Below are positions 26,945-37,619 of a DNA stretch of 64,000 bases, one piece after another (the first letter of the stretch is position 1; each line of letters opens with the position of its first letter). This DNA is from Psychromonas sp. MB-3u-54 (GTDB taxonomy: Bacteria > Pseudomonadota > Gammaproteobacteria > Enterobacterales > Psychromonadaceae). Under the pieces are notes generated by a model that worked only from the letters and a program-made list of their open reading frames with translations, ran no database searches and was not told the DNA's origin. A program made the position numbers and the translations under genes. The stretch covers positions 42,648 to 106,647 of the forward strand of contig NZ_PJBP01000116.1 of assembly GCF_002836415.1 (NCBI RefSeq). The letters run 5' to 3'.

Positions 26945-27750
26945 TATTATACCAAAAGAAATTAAATTGTGATCTGAAGTTAATTAATGGAATGGGTAGA
27001 GTGCATTCTATGCACCGCAGGCAGCGGCAATCGGTGCGCGAAGCGCACCCTACGGGCTGGTCTTTCTCTGTGTAGCGCGCAGTGCCCTCTGTGTTAGTCC
27101 CTTTAAAGTGCTGTTCAGGCTTAAAAGCAACAGGCGCCGAACCTGAAGGCTCAGTTCCGAGAGCTGGTGCAAACTTTATCATTTGGAACCACGCCTTCAG
27201 GCGGGGCTATGTTTTGTAAAAAACATCCTATCAAAAATGATTATGCCAAAGGAACTGGTGTTTCTCTGTGTAGCGCGCAGCACCTCGGTATTTTCTGTGG
27301 TAGTCCCTTTAAAGTGCTGCTCAGGCTTAAAAGCAACAGGCCGAGCCTGAAGGCTCAGTTCCGATCGTGTGTGCAAACTTTATCATTTGAAATCATTGAT
27401 TATAAATTTAATGCGTTTGGTATTATTCGGGAAGGGCAAAAGAAATTCAATTGTGATTTTAAGTTAATTAATAGAATGGGTAGAGTGCATTCTATGCACC
27501 GCAGGCAGCGGCAATCGGTGCGCGAAGCGCACCCTACGGGCTGGTCTTTCTCTGTGTAGCGCGCAGTACCTCGGTGTTAGTCCCTTTAAAATGCTGAAAA
27601 CACAAAAAAACCGCTGTTAAGTACACGCCTAAATTGAAATCCCGCCTTCAAGCCTTCAAGCCTTCAAGCCTTCAAACTTTCAAACTTTCAGGCTTTAAAG
27701 CAACAGGCGCCGAGCCTGAAGGCTCAGTTCCGAGAGCTGGTTGCACACTT
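26945..27750. repeat. Three-copy composite repeat between the PLP enzyme and dcd
   Basis: About 130 bp (26951-27080 and 27437-27565) are repeated with few differences and include an inverted GTAGGGTGCGC element. The following part (CTTTCTCTGTGTAGCGCGCAG through CCTGAAGGCTCAGTTCCG) recurs at 27062-27163, 27260-27365 and 27540-27740, so three degraded tandem units can be traced. CTTCAAGC heptamers lie at 27650-27690. No gene is supported here. Confidence 0.8.
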
Positions 27751-27764
27751 TTGGTTTGGTATTC

Positions 27765-28349
27765 TTAGCTGTCTTGGTTGATACGGCTGGCGACGGCGCC
27801 CTGCTGGTCTTGGTATTTGGCATCAACACGTTTGTTATAGGGTCTGGCGGCGGGCGCGGATAACATTTCAAAATTTAAAGCGGCGATGGTCATTTCAGGT
27901 CGTAATGCCAAAGGTAATTTACCACTGTTATAAAACTCTAAAACAATTTTGCCTGACCAGCCCGGATCAATTCGATGCGCAGTAACATGTACCATCAGCC
28001 CGAGACGCGCCAGTGAAGAACGGCCATCCAACCAACCAACAACATTGTCCGGTAAAGTGACATTTTCATAGGTCACGGCCAGGGCCAGTTCTCCTGGATG
28101 CAGGAAAAATGATTCGTTTTTTGCAATAATAATAGGTTCGCTCATCACTTTATCAAGTGCAGAAGATACTTCTTCTTTCGGTCCGGAAAGGTCAATATAG
28201 GGTGTTGTATGTTCGCTAAAAACTCTGAATTCATTACCTAAACGGATATCGACGCTAACACCTGAAATTGCGGATTTTGGTGGCCTTGGCGTGATCACAA
28301 TTTTTCCTGCATCTAAATATTCTTCAATATGAGTATCACACAAACGCAT
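27765..28349 (-). CDS. dcd: dCTP deaminase
   Basis: A 194-residue dCTP deaminase, close to the E. coli length. It turns dCTP into dUTP and ammonia for dTMP synthesis. Visible features are the N-terminal [16 protein letters not shown], the core [20 protein letters not shown], and [18 protein letters not shown], which contains the catalytic Glu. The homotrimeric dUTPase-like fold is known for the family. It is transcribed alone on the minus strand; repeat DNA begins directly beyond its stop codon. Confidence 0.95.
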   Translation of the reverse strand: MRLCDTHIEEYLDAGKIVITPRPPKSAISGVSVDIRLGNEFRVFSEHTTPYIDLSGPKEEVSSALDKVMSEPIIIAKNESFFLHPGELALAVTYENVTLPDNVVGWLDGRSSLARLGLMVHVTAHRIDPGWSGKIVLEFYNSGKLPLALRPEMTIAALNFEMLSAPAARPYNKRVDAKYQDQQGAVASRINQDS

Positions 28350-28428
28350 TTAATTTATTCCTTAGCGGGTCAGTATTGAGCATTATACATACTCAGGGAA
28401 ACAGATAATATTTTATTATGGGCATAAA

Positions 28429-28454
28429 AAAAGGCAAGTCAATGACTTACCTTT
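28429..28454 (-). terminator. Rho-independent terminator of the cold-shock gene
   Basis: On the minus strand AAGGTAAGTCA pairs with TGACTTGCCTT around a tiny loop, followed by a T-run, about 45 bp beyond the csp stop codon. Confidence 0.8.
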
Positions 28455-28498
28455 TTATTCAAATAGAAAGAACTAATTAAAGTTCAATCGAAGCAATA

Positions 28499-28705
28499 TT
28501 AAAGCGCTACGATGTTTTCTGCTTGTGGGCCTTTTTGACCTTGAGTAACAGTAAACTGTACTTTTTGGCCTTCAGTCAAAGTTTTGAAACCTGTGCTTGC
28601 GATAGCGCTGAAATGAGCGAAAACGTCAGGACCATTTTCTTGCTCGATAAAACCAAAACCTTTAGACTCGTTGAACCATTTTACTGTACCAGTAGTTGTA
28701 GACAT
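28499..28705 (-). CDS. CspA-family cold-shock protein
   Basis: A 68-residue single cold-shock domain that binds single-stranded RNA and DNA and melts mRNA structure at low temperature. Both RNA-binding motifs are present: RNP1 KGFGFI and RNP2 VFAHFSAI. The length is typical of CspA/CspC/CspE, which cannot be told apart here. A good promoter about 150 bp upstream implies a leader of roughly 140 nt, like the long cold-responsive leader of cspA. A strong terminator follows, so it is a single-gene unit. Confidence 0.95.
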   Translation of the reverse strand: MSTTTGTVKWFNESKGFGFIEQENGPDVFAHFSAIASTGFKTLTEGQKVQFTVTQGQKGPQAENIVAL

Positions 28706-28851
28706 AATTGTAACCTATTTTATTTAGAGTAATTTAACCTTGTGTTCAAGGTAGTTTGCTAGAAGTTTTGCTATTACTTATGATGTATAGGAGTCGGTAC
28801 ATAATACGGAACATCGAACATAAATATAAAACGAACTTACAAGCTACATTA

Positions 28852-28879
28852 AGTATATATGTCTTCTAAAGGTAGTCAA
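28852..28879 (-). promoter_or_regulatory. Predicted promoter of the cold-shock gene
   Basis: TTGACT (28879-28874) and TATACT (28857-28852) are 16 bases apart on the minus strand. The transcript would begin near 28845, giving a leader of about 140 nt before the ATG at 28705. Confidence 0.65.
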
Positions 28880-28998
28880 CAGCTATTTAACAAAACAGAT
28901 AAATATAATAAAATAGTCAATAATAAAGCACCCTTAACTCATTGTGTTGTTTTCTGTTTTTATTGATTTATTTAAAGAGATATTGTTTGCTTTTGTTA

Positions 28999-29230
28999 TA
29001 CCAAAAGAATTTAGGAAGTGGTCAATGATTGCGAAGGAAAAATCAGCACTAATAAGGCGAGAGTTGCATTCGATCATTGCTCTCACTTCACAAAAATCGT
29101 ATGGAACGATTTTGAACAGCTTTAGCTGACCACAAAGTGGTGAAGAACAGGATGTTCTGAATAAAACTCACAACGCAGTTAGGGATGATTTTAACCAGCA
29201 AGGGTGAGCATCTTTTTAGTTCTTTTGGTA
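28999..29230. mobile_element. 232-bp MITE, copy 1
   Basis: A non-coding element with terminal inverted repeats TACCAAAAGAA and TTCTTTTGGTA. It matches the copy at 56793-57024 over its whole length, and both are exactly 232 bp. Both have TTA on each side, which may be a target duplication; a TA duplication with shorter ends is also possible. The interior has palindromic segments (CGTATGGAACGATT; CCACAAAGTGG). No transposase is encoded, so it would need one in trans. Confidence 0.85.
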
Positions 29231-29263
29231 TTATAGTAACTGACTTTTTAATAAGGATTATTA

Positions 29264-29713
29264 ATGACTATATGGATTGATGCTGATGCTTGCCCGGTAC
29301 CGGTAAGAGAGATGGTCTTACGAGCAGGTCAGCGCACCGCCACTGCATTGGTTTTTGTGGCTAATTCACCTTTACCTGTACCCAGACGCGCGTTGGTTAA
29401 AACCGTGCAGGTGGCTCAGGGCTTTGATGTGGCAGATAACTATATCAGCCAACATGCAGAGCTCAATGATCTGGTGATCACACAGGATATACCGCTAGCG
29501 GCTGAAATTGTCGAGAAAGGTATAACCGCACTTAATCCAAGGGGAGAGCTTTATACTGAGGCGAACATTCGTCAGCGTCTGGCAATGCGTAATTTATCGG
29601 AAGAGCTAAGAAGTATGGGGCAGATTAGTGGCGGCCCAAATAAATTTGGAGACAAAGAGAAGCAAAACTTTGCCAATGCTTTGGATCGTTGGCTGCAGAA
29701 ATCTATCGGCTGA
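29264..29713 (+). CDS. yaiI: YaiI/YqxD family (UPF0178, DUF188) protein
   Basis: A 149-residue member of the DUF188 family. Its N-terminal IWIDADACPVPVREMVLRA is the family hallmark, with acidic residues reminiscent of PIN/NYN nucleases. Conserved ITQDIPLAAEIVEKG and GGPNKFGDKEKQNFANALDR follow. The biochemical role is not established; a nuclease-like activity is suggested only by the fold. It starts 34 bp after the MITE end, and its AGGATT ribosome site lies between, so the MITE sits in its promoter region. Heptamer repeats start right after its stop. Confidence 0.9.
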   Translation: MTIWIDADACPVPVREMVLRAGQRTATALVFVANSPLPVPRRALVKTVQVAQGFDVADNYISQHAELNDLVITQDIPLAAEIVEKGITALNPRGELYTEANIRQRLAMRNLSEELRSMGQISGGPNKFGDKEKQNFANALDRWLQKSIG

Positions 29714-29826
29714 CGACTGAAAGCTGTCGGCTATCAGTAAAGGGCGAGATCGGCTATCAGCTGTCGGCTGTCAGTAAAGGGCGAGATCGGCTGACAGCTG
29801 ACGACTGACAACTGAAAGCTGACGGC
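29714..29826. repeat. Short AGCTGNC-type heptamer repeats after yaiI
   Basis: Degenerate seven-base units (CTGACAG, CTGTCGG, CTGACGA) and a direct repeat of about 27 bp centred on CAGTAAAGGGCGAGATCGGC, present twice. A similar patch lies at 54905-54965. Confidence 0.7.
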
Positions 29827-29838
29827 TGCCCTAGTGCG

Positions 29839-30063
29839 TTATATAATACGCGGCGCGGCCATTAATCTATCGGTTCGAAGCTGCTGCGCATCTTTCTCTT
29901 TGCGGTTCTCACAAGGCTCAGGACAGTCGCACTCTTTATCTATGCCCACGGAGGCAAGTCCTCCGCAGCTGCCGCCAATGGTTTTTTTATCAAAAATGTA
30001 ACCAATTGCCATGCCCGCCACAACCAGTAGAAAAACGGTAAAGGTTGCCAAAAAATAAATCAT
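29839..30063 (-). CDS. nqrM: Na+-NQR maturation factor NqrM (DUF539)
   Basis: A 74-residue membrane-anchored protein with one N-terminal transmembrane helix (LATFTVFLLVVAGMAIGYIF) and a cysteine-rich tail (GSCGGL, then ECDCPEPC). NqrM is known to be required for assembly of Na+-NQR, apparently by helping insert iron at the NqrD/NqrE cysteine site. It is the last gene of the nqr cluster and its ATG overlaps the apbE stop as ATGA, so it is coupled. Location and size match the family. Confidence 0.9.
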   Translation of the reverse strand: MIYFLATFTVFLLVVAGMAIGYIFDKKTIGGSCGGLASVGIDKECDCPEPCENRKEKDAQQLRTDRLMAAPRII

Positions 30064-31094
30064 TTTTTCTCCTCGATAAAAAAAGGTATAAATTCGGAAG
30101 TGTAATATTCGCTGATATTATCACCTTCTTTAACCAGCAAATAAACGGCTAAATGGTATTTTTTTGCAAACGCTAATCCCGGCTCAGGCCCAAGTACGGT
30201 TATCGCGGTCGCTAAACCATCTGCTCTCATGCTGCTTTTATTAATCACGGTCACCGATACCAGCTTGTGGTTAATAGGTTTGCCGGTGTTGGGATCGATA
30301 GTATGAGAGTAACGTATGCCATCAGATTCAAAATAATTACGGTAATCACCCGAGGTTGCTATCGCATTATCACCCACATTTATTACCCGCTGAACACTTT
30401 GACCTTCAAGCGGTCGCTCAATAGCCACTATCCAGGGATTATTCTGCGGTTTTTGCCCTTTTAAGCTGAGTTCGCCACCAATATCAACCAGGTAATTATT
30501 AATGCCTATTTCCTGCAGGTAAGCGGCAATAACATCCACCCCGTAACCTTTAGCAATGGCTGACAAGTCGACATACAGTTCAGGAATTTCCTTACTGATG
30601 GTATTGCCGTTAACACTTAGATAGCGGCTTCCCACTATTTTTTGTGTTTCGGCAATCAACTCTGCAGAGGGAATTTTATTGGCTTTTTTATTCGGGCCAA
30701 AGCCCCATAAATTCACCAGCGGACCGACGGTCACATCAAATGCTCCGTTGCTCTGCTCAAATAAGGTTAAGGACGCTTCAATCACTTGCCGTGTTGCCGC
30801 AGACACTTCTAAGGACTTTTCCGCTCGATTAAAACGGGATAATTCAGAGTCCGGGCGATAGGTCGACATTTGATCATTAACTAATTCAAGTCGTCGATCA
30901 ATATCGGATTGTAGCGCTTTAATTGAAAATCGGTTGTCGCCCTGCTGCTGCGCACTTAACACATATTTGACCTGATAATATGTGCCCATGGTATTTCCCC
31001 GCACTTCTACAATCTTCGGGTCAACTTTAGCGCATGACGAAATAAAAAAGGCCAGCCCGATTAAGGCCAGCCAGTGTGATACAGATTTAACCAT
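30060..31094 (-). CDS. apbE: FAD:protein FMN transferase ApbE
   Basis: A 344-residue periplasmic lipoprotein with lipobox FFISSC. It moves FMN from FAD onto a threonine of target proteins, here NqrB and NqrC and probably RnfD and RnfG. Visible family features are GNTMGTYYQVKY near the N-terminus, the SAIAKGYGVDVIAAYLQ and DIGGELSLKG segments, and SHTIDPNTGKPINH. It lies between nqrF (five bases away) and nqrM. Both NQR and RNF in this window carry the acceptor motifs. Confidence 0.94.
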   Translation of the reverse strand: MVKSVSHWLALIGLAFFISSCAKVDPKIVEVRGNTMGTYYQVKYVLSAQQQGDNRFSIKALQSDIDRRLELVNDQMSTYRPDSELSRFNRAEKSLEVSAATRQVIEASLTLFEQSNGAFDVTVGPLVNLWGFGPNKKANKIPSAELIAETQKIVGSRYLSVNGNTISKEIPELYVDLSAIAKGYGVDVIAAYLQEIGINNYLVDIGGELSLKGQKPQNNPWIVAIERPLEGQSVQRVINVGDNAIATSGDYRNYFESDGIRYSHTIDPNTGKPINHKLVSVTVINKSSMRADGLATAITVLGPEPGLAFAKKYHLAVYLLVKEGDNISEYYTSEFIPFFIEEKK

Positions 31095-31099
31095 TAAAA

Positions 31100-32323
31100 T
31101 TAACCACCAAAATCATCAAGGGCGATATTTTCATCTTCAACGCCTAAATCTTTAAGCATTGCAATAACGGCAGCATTCATAACCGGTGGACCACACATGT
31201 AGTACTCACAGTCTTCCGGCGCTTCGTGCTCTTTTAAGTAATTTTCCAACAATACATTATGAATAAAACCAGTGTAACCGTCCCAGTTGTCTTCCTTTTG
31301 CGGATCACTTAACGCCACATGCCACTCGAAATTCTCATTTTCAGCTGCGATGGTGTCAAAATCTTCGACATAAAACATTTCTCGTTTAGAACGTGCGCCG
31401 TACCAGAAACTGACTTTACGCTTAGTTTTCAAACGACCGAACTGATCGAAAATATGTGAACGCATTGGCGCCATTCCAGCACCACCACCGATAAATACCA
31501 TTTCATTTTCGGTCTCTTTGGCAAAAAACTCACCAAATGGTCCGGAAATAGTCACTTTATCACCCGCTTTTAAGCTGAAAATGTACGATGACATTTTGCC
31601 ACAGGGTAATGACATATCTCTTGGCGGCGGTGTTGCGATACGCACATTGAGCATTATTATGCCGGCTTCATCGGGATAGTTTGCCATTGAATATGCACGA
31701 ATGGTTTCATCATCAACTTTGGATTCCAGTTTAAAGAAGCCAAAATGCTCCCAGTCACCACGATATTGCTCTTCAATATCAAAATCACTGAATTTCACGT
31801 GGTGTGCAGGTGCTTCAATCTGAATATAACCACCCGCTTTAAAAGGAACCGTTTCTCCGTCAGGTATTTGTAATTTAAGCTCTTTAATAAAAGTTGCCTG
31901 ATTATCATTAGAGATAACAGTACATTCCCATTTTTTCACACCAAAGATTTCTTCGGGCAATTCAATGTTCATGTCTTCTTTAACACTGACCTGACAAGCC
32001 AGACGTTCGCCTTCTTTGGCCTGTAATTTATTAATGTGATTTAATTCAGTGGGAAGGATATCTCCTCCGCCTGATTTAACTTTAACGCGACACTGACCAC
32101 ATGTACCACCACCACCACAGGCAGAAGAGATAAAGATACCCGAATTTGCCAGAGCACCTAGCAGCTTGCCGCCAGCTTCAGTAATAACGGTTTTTTCCGC
32201 GTCATCATTGATAGCTATTTCAATATCGCCTGAGCTTACCAATTTTGCTTTAGCTGCCAAAATAATGACAACTAAGGCTAAAACAATAATAGTAAACATG
32301 GCTACGCCGAGAAATATTTCCAT
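31100..32323 (-). CDS. nqrF: Na+-NQR subunit F (NADH-oxidising)
   Basis: A 407-residue subunit that takes electrons from NADH. The order is an N-terminal membrane helix (residues 4-24), a 2Fe-2S ferredoxin domain with Cys69, Cys75, Cys78 and Cys110, an FAD domain ([13 protein letters not shown]), and an NADH domain ([31 protein letters not shown]). Electrons pass from FAD to the 2Fe-2S centre and on to the NqrD/E iron. Last structural subunit of the nqr operon; apbE follows after five bases. Confidence 0.97.
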   Translation of the reverse strand: MEIFLGVAMFTIIVLALVVIILAAKAKLVSSGDIEIAINDDAEKTVITEAGGKLLGALANSGIFISSACGGGGTCGQCRVKVKSGGGDILPTELNHINKLQAKEGERLACQVSVKEDMNIELPEEIFGVKKWECTVISNDNQATFIKELKLQIPDGETVPFKAGGYIQIEAPAHHVKFSDFDIEEQYRGDWEHFGFFKLESKVDDETIRAYSMANYPDEAGIIMLNVRIATPPPRDMSLPCGKMSSYIFSLKAGDKVTISGPFGEFFAKETENEMVFIGGGAGMAPMRSHIFDQFGRLKTKRKVSFWYGARSKREMFYVEDFDTIAAENENFEWHVALSDPQKEDNWDGYTGFIHNVLLENYLKEHEAPEDCEYYMCGPPVMNAAVIAMLKDLGVEDENIALDDFGG

Positions 32324-32374
32324 CGACTTTGTTCCTTGTTTTAAGAGGGGCGAACCCCTCGATATGTTAAATAA

Positions 32375-32983
32375 TTACAGTTGGATACCAGAGAAGGACA
32401 TAAAGGCGATTGCCATTAGTCCTGCCGTTATAAAGGTAATTCCCAATCCTCGTAATCCTGCTGGTACGTCTGAATATTTCATTTTTTCACGGATAGCCGC
32501 TAATAAAACAATAGCCAACATCCAACCAACACCACTACCAACGCCATAAACAACCGATTCAACCAAGTCATATTCACGTTGTACCATAAAGGCTACACCA
32601 CCAAAAATGGCACAGTTAACGGTAATAAGCGGCAGGTAAATACCGAGCGCCTGATACAAAGCCGGAAAGTATTTATCCAATACCATTTCCAGAATTTGTA
32701 CCAATGCAGCGATCACGCCAATAAAGGTAATGAAACCTAAGAAGCTAAGATCAGCGGCCGGTAAACCAGCCCATGCCAGCGCACCCGGCGCGAGCAGATT
32801 AAAGTAGATAATCTGGTTCACTGGTACTGAAATACCCAGCACAACAATAACCGCTACGCCCAAGCCCATCGAGGTTTTAACTTTCTTGGAAACAGCAAGG
32901 AATGTACACATCCCTAAAAAGAAAGCCAGTGCCATATTTTCCATGAAAATAGAACGGACAAAGATACTAAGATAATGTTCCAT
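32375..32983 (-). CDS. nqrE: Na+-NQR subunit E
   Basis: A 202-residue membrane subunit with six hydrophobic segments, homologous to NqrD and to RnfA/RnfE. The cysteine in [12 protein letters not shown] is one of those that, with NqrD, hold the intramembrane iron centre. It is five bases downstream of nqrD. The NqrD/E pair forms pseudo-symmetric halves of the electron path across the membrane. Confidence 0.97.
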   Translation of the reverse strand: MEHYLSIFVRSIFMENMALAFFLGMCTFLAVSKKVKTSMGLGVAVIVVLGISVPVNQIIYFNLLAPGALAWAGLPAADLSFLGFITFIGVIAALVQILEMVLDKYFPALYQALGIYLPLITVNCAIFGGVAFMVQREYDLVESVVYGVGSGVGWMLAIVLLAAIREKMKYSDVPAGLRGLGITFITAGLMAIAFMSFSGIQL

Positions 32984-32988
32984 TTGAG

Positions 32989-33621
32989 TTACTCCTTAGG
33001 CTCGACTTGGTCTGGTTTAATCGTCCGGAAAGCCCAGATAATTCCACCAACAATAAAGAAAGCACTGGGTGCTAGTAGCAATAAACCATTACTTTGATAC
33101 CAACCGCCATTCGAAGTTAAGGGTAAGATTACGAAACCATATAAAGAACCAGAACCAAACAACTCACGGAAACCGCCGACAAGAACAAGAATCAAGCCAT
33201 AACCTAAACCATTTCCTATGCCATCCATAAAGCTTGCGATGGGTTTATTCTTCATCGCGAACGCTTCTGCTCGACCCATTACAATACAGTTAGTGATGAT
33301 TAAACCCACATAAACCGATAATTGCTTAGAGACCGAAAATGCGTAGGCTTTCAAGAATTGGTCAACCACAATTACCAAAGACGCAATAATAGCCATCTGT
33401 ACAATAATACGCACACTATTAGGAATGTAATTACGAATAGTAGAGATAAAAAAGTTAGAAAATGCAGTTACAAAAATCACTGCCGCGGTCATTACAACGG
33501 CGTTTTCTAATTTACTTGTTACGGCTAACGCGGAGCAAATCCCTAAAATCTGTAATGTAATCGGGTTATTGCCTATTATTGGCGAAGTTAAAATCGCCTT
33601 TATTTCATTAGATTTAGCCAT
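32989..33621 (-). CDS. nqrD: Na+-NQR subunit D
   Basis: A 210-residue membrane subunit with six hydrophobic segments. It has the conserved [20 protein letters not shown] start and the cysteine in [15 protein letters not shown], the partner of the NqrE cysteine at the iron centre. Its start overlaps the nqrC stop by eight bases. It is homologous to RnfE at 53468-54160, where the same [12 protein letters not shown] segment recurs. Confidence 0.97.
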   Translation of the reverse strand: MAKSNEIKAILTSPIIGNNPITLQILGICSALAVTSKLENAVVMTAAVIFVTAFSNFFISTIRNYIPNSVRIIVQMAIIASLVIVVDQFLKAYAFSVSKQLSVYVGLIITNCIVMGRAEAFAMKNKPIASFMDGIGNGLGYGLILVLVGGFRELFGSGSLYGFVILPLTSNGGWYQSNGLLLLAPSAFFIVGGIIWAFRTIKPDQVEPKE

Positions 33622-34390
33622 TTGTTAGCGCTCCTTGGCGAAATTTATTAAGAAATGGACCAAAACCCTGCTCTCCAAACCAAAAAGTAAAAGTATTTTG
33701 AACACCACCACTGGTTATTGTCGCACCTGACAAAGCATCAATTTTATGCTTAGAATCCGGCGCAATGTCCCCTTTCACAACTTGAATGGCAGGGTTGCCC
33801 TGGGCATCAAATAACTCTTTTCCCGGCCAAAGTTTGACCCAGCGTGGATTTTCAACTTCCCCGCCTAATCCCGGCGTTTCACCCTGTTCATAATAAGTGA
33901 TGCCTGCAATCGTATTACCATCTGTTTTTACAGCAACAAAGGCATACATGGTTGACCATAAACCCGCACCATGGACAGGCAGAATAACACGCTGCAATTT
34001 ACCCTGATCATTTGACACAAGGTATACAGTGGCTAAATTAGCCCGGCGACCAATGCTTGCAATATTCTCTTTTCCGTTGAGCTTAATACTGCGCTGTGGA
34101 TCTTTTGCCGCTTTACGTTGATCATAATCTTCAGGATCAACACCTTCAGCAAAATTTCCGCTGCTTAAATCAACTAAACGCGTCTCTATATTAGAAGAAA
34201 ATATTTCTTTATTGGTTTTATCGGTTTGTAAACCGGCGACAGCAAGAATATTGTTCTGTTTATCTTTCGCTTTATTTGCTAATTGCATATCGCGAAGACC
34301 AACAGCAGAACCTGCAACAATGACTGAACAGACCAGACATACCGCCAGCACAACCCCGATCGTTTTACCGAATGTTTCTTTATTAGACAT
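33614..34390 (-). CDS. nqrC: Na+-NQR subunit C (covalent FMN)
   Basis: A 258-residue subunit with one N-terminal membrane anchor and a periplasmic FMN domain. The flavinylation motif is [12 protein letters not shown], with Thr224 as the expected FMN attachment site. It passes electrons between the NqrD/E iron and NqrB. Its start overlaps the nqrB stop by eight bases, so translation is coupled. Confidence 0.97.
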   Translation of the reverse strand: MSNKETFGKTIGVVLAVCLVCSVIVAGSAVGLRDMQLANKAKDKQNNILAVAGLQTDKTNKEIFSSNIETRLVDLSSGNFAEGVDPEDYDQRKAAKDPQRSIKLNGKENIASIGRRANLATVYLVSNDQGKLQRVILPVHGAGLWSTMYAFVAVKTDGNTIAGITYYEQGETPGLGGEVENPRWVKLWPGKELFDAQGNPAIQVVKGDIAPDSKHKIDALSGATITSGGVQNTFTFWFGEQGFGPFLNKFRQGALTNG

Positions 34391-35591
34391 TACGCGCTAA
34401 CCTCCGTTTGATATTCCCTTGCACCACAAAGTAATCGAATAGTGGAGCAAATAAATTGGCGAATAAAATTGCCAGCATCATACCTTCAGGGAAAGCTGGA
34501 TTGACGACACGAATTAAAACCACCATCAAACCTATCAGAATACCGTACAACCATTTGCCTTTATTGGTAAAGGATGCCGAAACCGGATCGGTTGCCATAA
34601 AGATCATACCAAAAGCAAAACCACCCAGAACAAGATGCCAGTGCCAAGGCATTGCAAACATTGGATTAGTATCACTACCAATAAAGTTAAACAGTGTTGA
34701 AACAGCAATCATGCCGAGCATCACACCGACGATAATACGCCATGAAGCAATCCCGGTAATAACGATAAATGCCCCGCCGATTAAAATCGCCAGCGTAGAG
34801 ACTTCACCAATACTGCCCTGCATATTACCAAGGAAAGCATCCATCCAGGTCAAGCCTGATTGTGCAACCGAGTCTAAACCACCTTGCGCTGCCATACTCA
34901 AGGGCGTTGCCCCGGAGAAACCGTCAACCGTAGTCCAAACCGCATCACCAGAGATACTGGTCGGGTATGCAAAGAAGAGGAAAGCACGACCGGCCAGAGC
35001 GGGATTCATAAAGTTACGACCCGTTCCACCAAAGATTTCTTTTGCTACAACAACACCAAAGGTGATACCTAAAGCCACTTCCCAAAGAGGAATGGTCGCA
35101 GGAAGAATCAAGGCAAACAGCACCGATGACACGAAGAAACCTTCATTTACTTCGTGTTTACGCACACTTGCAAACAGGACTTCCCAGAAACCACCGACCA
35201 AAAAGGTGACCGCGTAAATAGGTAAAAAGTACATGGCACCAAAGAGAATGTTATCCAACAGACCCGCACCGGAGCCCATTGTGACCCCCAGCAAATCTAA
35301 AATAGCAACACGCCAATCATCAAAGGCGGAAAATCCACCCGCGATAGCTTCATTTGCCTGTGCACCGGTATTGTACATACCGAAAAACATGACCGGGAAA
35401 GTAGCCAGCCAGACAAAGATCATAATACGTTTCAGATCAATGCCATCACGCACATGGGTGATGCCTTTAGTGACATGCCCGGGAGTATAGAAAAAAGTGG
35501 CTGCCGCTTCGTACAGAGAGTACCATTTTGCATAACGTCCCCCCGACTCAAAATGCGGTTCCATTTGTTCAATTATATGCTTCAGATTCAT
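34383..35591 (-). CDS. nqrB: Na+-NQR subunit B (covalent FMN, Na+ channel)
   Basis: A 402-residue membrane subunit with about ten helices. It binds riboflavin and covalent FMN and forms the Na+ path. The flavinylation motif is [10 protein letters not shown], with Thr229 as the likely site. [20 protein letters not shown] and [14 protein letters not shown] are conserved family segments shared with RnfD. It is two bases downstream of the nqrA stop. Confidence 0.97.
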   Translation of the reverse strand: MNLKHIIEQMEPHFESGGRYAKWYSLYEAAATFFYTPGHVTKGITHVRDGIDLKRIMIFVWLATFPVMFFGMYNTGAQANEAIAGGFSAFDDWRVAILDLLGVTMGSGAGLLDNILFGAMYFLPIYAVTFLVGGFWEVLFASVRKHEVNEGFFVSSVLFALILPATIPLWEVALGITFGVVVAKEIFGGTGRNFMNPALAGRAFLFFAYPTSISGDAVWTTVDGFSGATPLSMAAQGGLDSVAQSGLTWMDAFLGNMQGSIGEVSTLAILIGGAFIVITGIASWRIIVGVMLGMIAVSTLFNFIGSDTNPMFAMPWHWHLVLGGFAFGMIFMATDPVSASFTNKGKWLYGILIGLMVVLIRVVNPAFPEGMMLAILFANLFAPLFDYFVVQGNIKRRLARNV

Positions 35592-35593
35592 TA

Positions 35594-36934
35594 TCAGCCT
35601 TCCTTCTCTATTTTGCTTAGGCTCGCACGCAACACAGAACCATAATCATATTTACCGGGGCAAACATAAGTACATAGTGCCAAATCTTCTTCATCTAACT
35701 CTAAACAGCCTAATGCCTGAGCTCCCTCAGTATCACCAACGATCAAGTCACGCAGCAAAACGGTCGGTAGAATATCCAGCGGCATGATCCGCTCATATTG
35801 ACCGATCGGTACCATTGCACGCTTACTGCCGCCTGTGGTGGTTGTAAAAGCAAAAGATTTTGCCCTATTGAGCGCAGAGATAAAAACATTAGAGACAGAA
35901 TGTTTATTACTACCGGGAACACCCCAACCAAATAACTCTTTCTCGTAACCTTCAGCTAACACAGAGATTTGATTATGGTAACGTCCGAGGTATGCATGCG
36001 CAGCTGTTGCTGTCACACCGCATAAAACAGAACCGGAGATCACCCGTACTTCGTCATCAATTAATTCATTTTTAGTCAGTTGATTAATTGAAGCGCCATA
36101 ATGGGTACGTAATAAGCGCGGCTTTTTCACCGCTGGGCCTGCCAGTGAAATCACTTTATCGGTATAAAGTTCACCCGTGGTAAATAACATACCAAAGGCA
36201 ATAACATCCTGGTAATTAATTGACCAAACCTGTTTAACAGCAGATACCGGATCGATAAAATGAATATGCGTTCCCGCTAAACCTGCCGGGTGAACACCAG
36301 AAAAGAGTTTTTCTTCAACATTCCCTAGTTCAGATTTAGGTAGATTAGTGTCGCCCTTACAAACATAAACCTTGCCAGCTGTTAATTGCGCTAACAATGC
36401 TAAACCGTCGGTAAAAGCCTGCTTATTGGTATTAATAATTAATTCAGCATCAGCTGCCAATGGATTGGTATCCATTGCAGTCACAAAAATTGAAACCGGC
36501 TCAGCGTCAACTGCAGGTATTTTACTGAAAGGACGAGTGCGCAGTGCTGTCCAGGCACCAGAATCGATTAAATTCTTAACGATCTCAACACGTCCAAGGT
36601 TTTTAATTTTTGTACTTGCATATTTAGGGAAAGAGATACTTTCTTTACCTTCTATGGCAATAACAACTGATTGTAAAACCCGTTGTGCCCCGCGATTAAT
36701 TGCTTTAACTGTACCGGATGCTGGAGAAGTAAATTGCACTCCCAAATTCTTTTTATCACTAAAAAGAATTTGACCCTTTTTGACGGTATCGCCAACTTTA
36801 ACTGCCATGAATGGACGCATTCCTACATACTCTTCACCCAGTATCGCTATTTCAGTGATGCTTGGTCCATCATGAATGACCTGTTCTGGTGTGCCGGCAA
36901 TAGGGAGATCCAGTCCTTTTTTTATAGTAATCAT
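35594..36934 (-). CDS. nqrA: Na+-NQR subunit A (quinone reduction)
   Basis: A 446-residue peripheral subunit, the usual NqrA length, involved in ubiquinone binding. It begins [18 protein letters not shown] and contains [19 protein letters not shown], a lipoyl-like fold also present in RnfC. The ATG at 36934 is chosen over an upstream in-frame GTG because it gives the family start and has AAGAGA before it. First gene of the operon nqrABCDEF-apbE-nqrM, transcribed on the minus strand. Confidence 0.97.
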   Translation of the reverse strand: MITIKKGLDLPIAGTPEQVIHDGPSITEIAILGEEYVGMRPFMAVKVGDTVKKGQILFSDKKNLGVQFTSPASGTVKAINRGAQRVLQSVVIAIEGKESISFPKYASTKIKNLGRVEIVKNLIDSGAWTALRTRPFSKIPAVDAEPVSIFVTAMDTNPLAADAELIINTNKQAFTDGLALLAQLTAGKVYVCKGDTNLPKSELGNVEEKLFSGVHPAGLAGTHIHFIDPVSAVKQVWSINYQDVIAFGMLFTTGELYTDKVISLAGPAVKKPRLLRTHYGASINQLTKNELIDDEVRVISGSVLCGVTATAAHAYLGRYHNQISVLAEGYEKELFGWGVPGSNKHSVSNVFISALNRAKSFAFTTTTGGSKRAMVPIGQYERIMPLDILPTVLLRDLIVGDTEGAQALGCLELDEEDLALCTYVCPGKYDYGSVLRASLSKIEKEG

Positions 36935-37203
36935 ATTCTCTTGCACTATGTATAAGGGATGGGATGTTAGTTGCCTTTCGGCATAAAAACATTACACGTT
37001 TAATGATTTTAAAAAAATAACAATCATTTAACATGAAGACGGAAAAATTCTCGCATATAGTATCACTAGAGGGTAGTCGTTTGCCATCTCAAAGATGAGG
37101 TTAGACACTTTGAGTTCAAATTTTTTGTAAAAAGAATTTACATAATAATGTTTTTTTTAACATTATTTAAACATTATTTAAATGTGTTTAAAGTAACGCC
37201 ATT
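36935..37203. other. Leader and promoter region of the nqr operon
   Basis: AT-rich and without a gene. It has a tandem ACATTATTTAA pair at about 37165-37187 and a possible extended -10 (TGATACTAT) on the minus strand near 37050. No regulator site can be named. Confidence 0.4.
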
Positions 37204-37260
37204 TATTAATATACCCAAACGACTTGAAGATGCTGACGCCTGCATCTTTAAGTCGTTTGC
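37204..37260. repeat. Hairpin repeat at the bolA 3' side
   Basis: AAACGACTTGAAGATGC pairs with GCATCTTTAAGTCGTTT around an eight-base loop, preceded by TATACCCA. It is related to the hairpin at 37620-37684 and may also act as the bolA terminator. Confidence 0.75.
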
Positions 37261-37267
37261 CTAACTG

Positions 37268-37579
37268 TTATTTGCCACCACCTAAACAATTGGCAGAATC
37301 TGGCGATTGTTGGTTTTTTACTTGCCACTGAGTTGGCGTCATAGTGTGTAAAGCAAGTGCATGCACCGGGCCAGCCAATTCATCTTTTAACAGGGCATTT
37401 ATCAGACGATGACGCGCAATCAAAGGCATTCCTTCAAATTCATCACTGACTAAAGTCACTTTAAAATGCGTTTCAGAGTTAACGGGTACAGCATGGCGAT
37501 GACTTTCATTTTCTACCTGTAAAAATTCCAAGCTTATATTATCTCTGATTTTTTTTTCTATGGTTGTTTGGACGTTCAT
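37268..37579 (-). CDS. BolA family protein
   Basis: A BolA-like protein of 103 residues. BolA proteins work with monothiol glutaredoxins in Fe-S cluster handling and, for BolA itself, in morphology and stress responses. Conserved features are the helix-turn segment with the ligand His in NESHRHAVP, then FKVTLVSDEFEGMPLIARHR and LALHTMTPTQW. The GGxH-type ending is lost; the tail is SANCLGGGK. The ATG at 37579 has AGGAA upstream and gives the family N-terminus. It is flanked on both sides by related hairpin repeats. Confidence 0.9.
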   Translation of the reverse strand: MNVQTTIEKKIRDNISLEFLQVENESHRHAVPVNSETHFKVTLVSDEFEGMPLIARHRLINALLKDELAGPVHALALHTMTPTQWQVKNQQSPDSANCLGGGK

Positions 37580-37619
37580 ATTAAATTTCCTTTTGAATGT
37601 ATATTGAAAGCGATAATAA

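Noticed and set aside
26880..27559. 100- and 130-codon frames between the PLP enzyme and dcd
   Set aside because: Both translate the composite repeat, and the frames change with each repeat copy.
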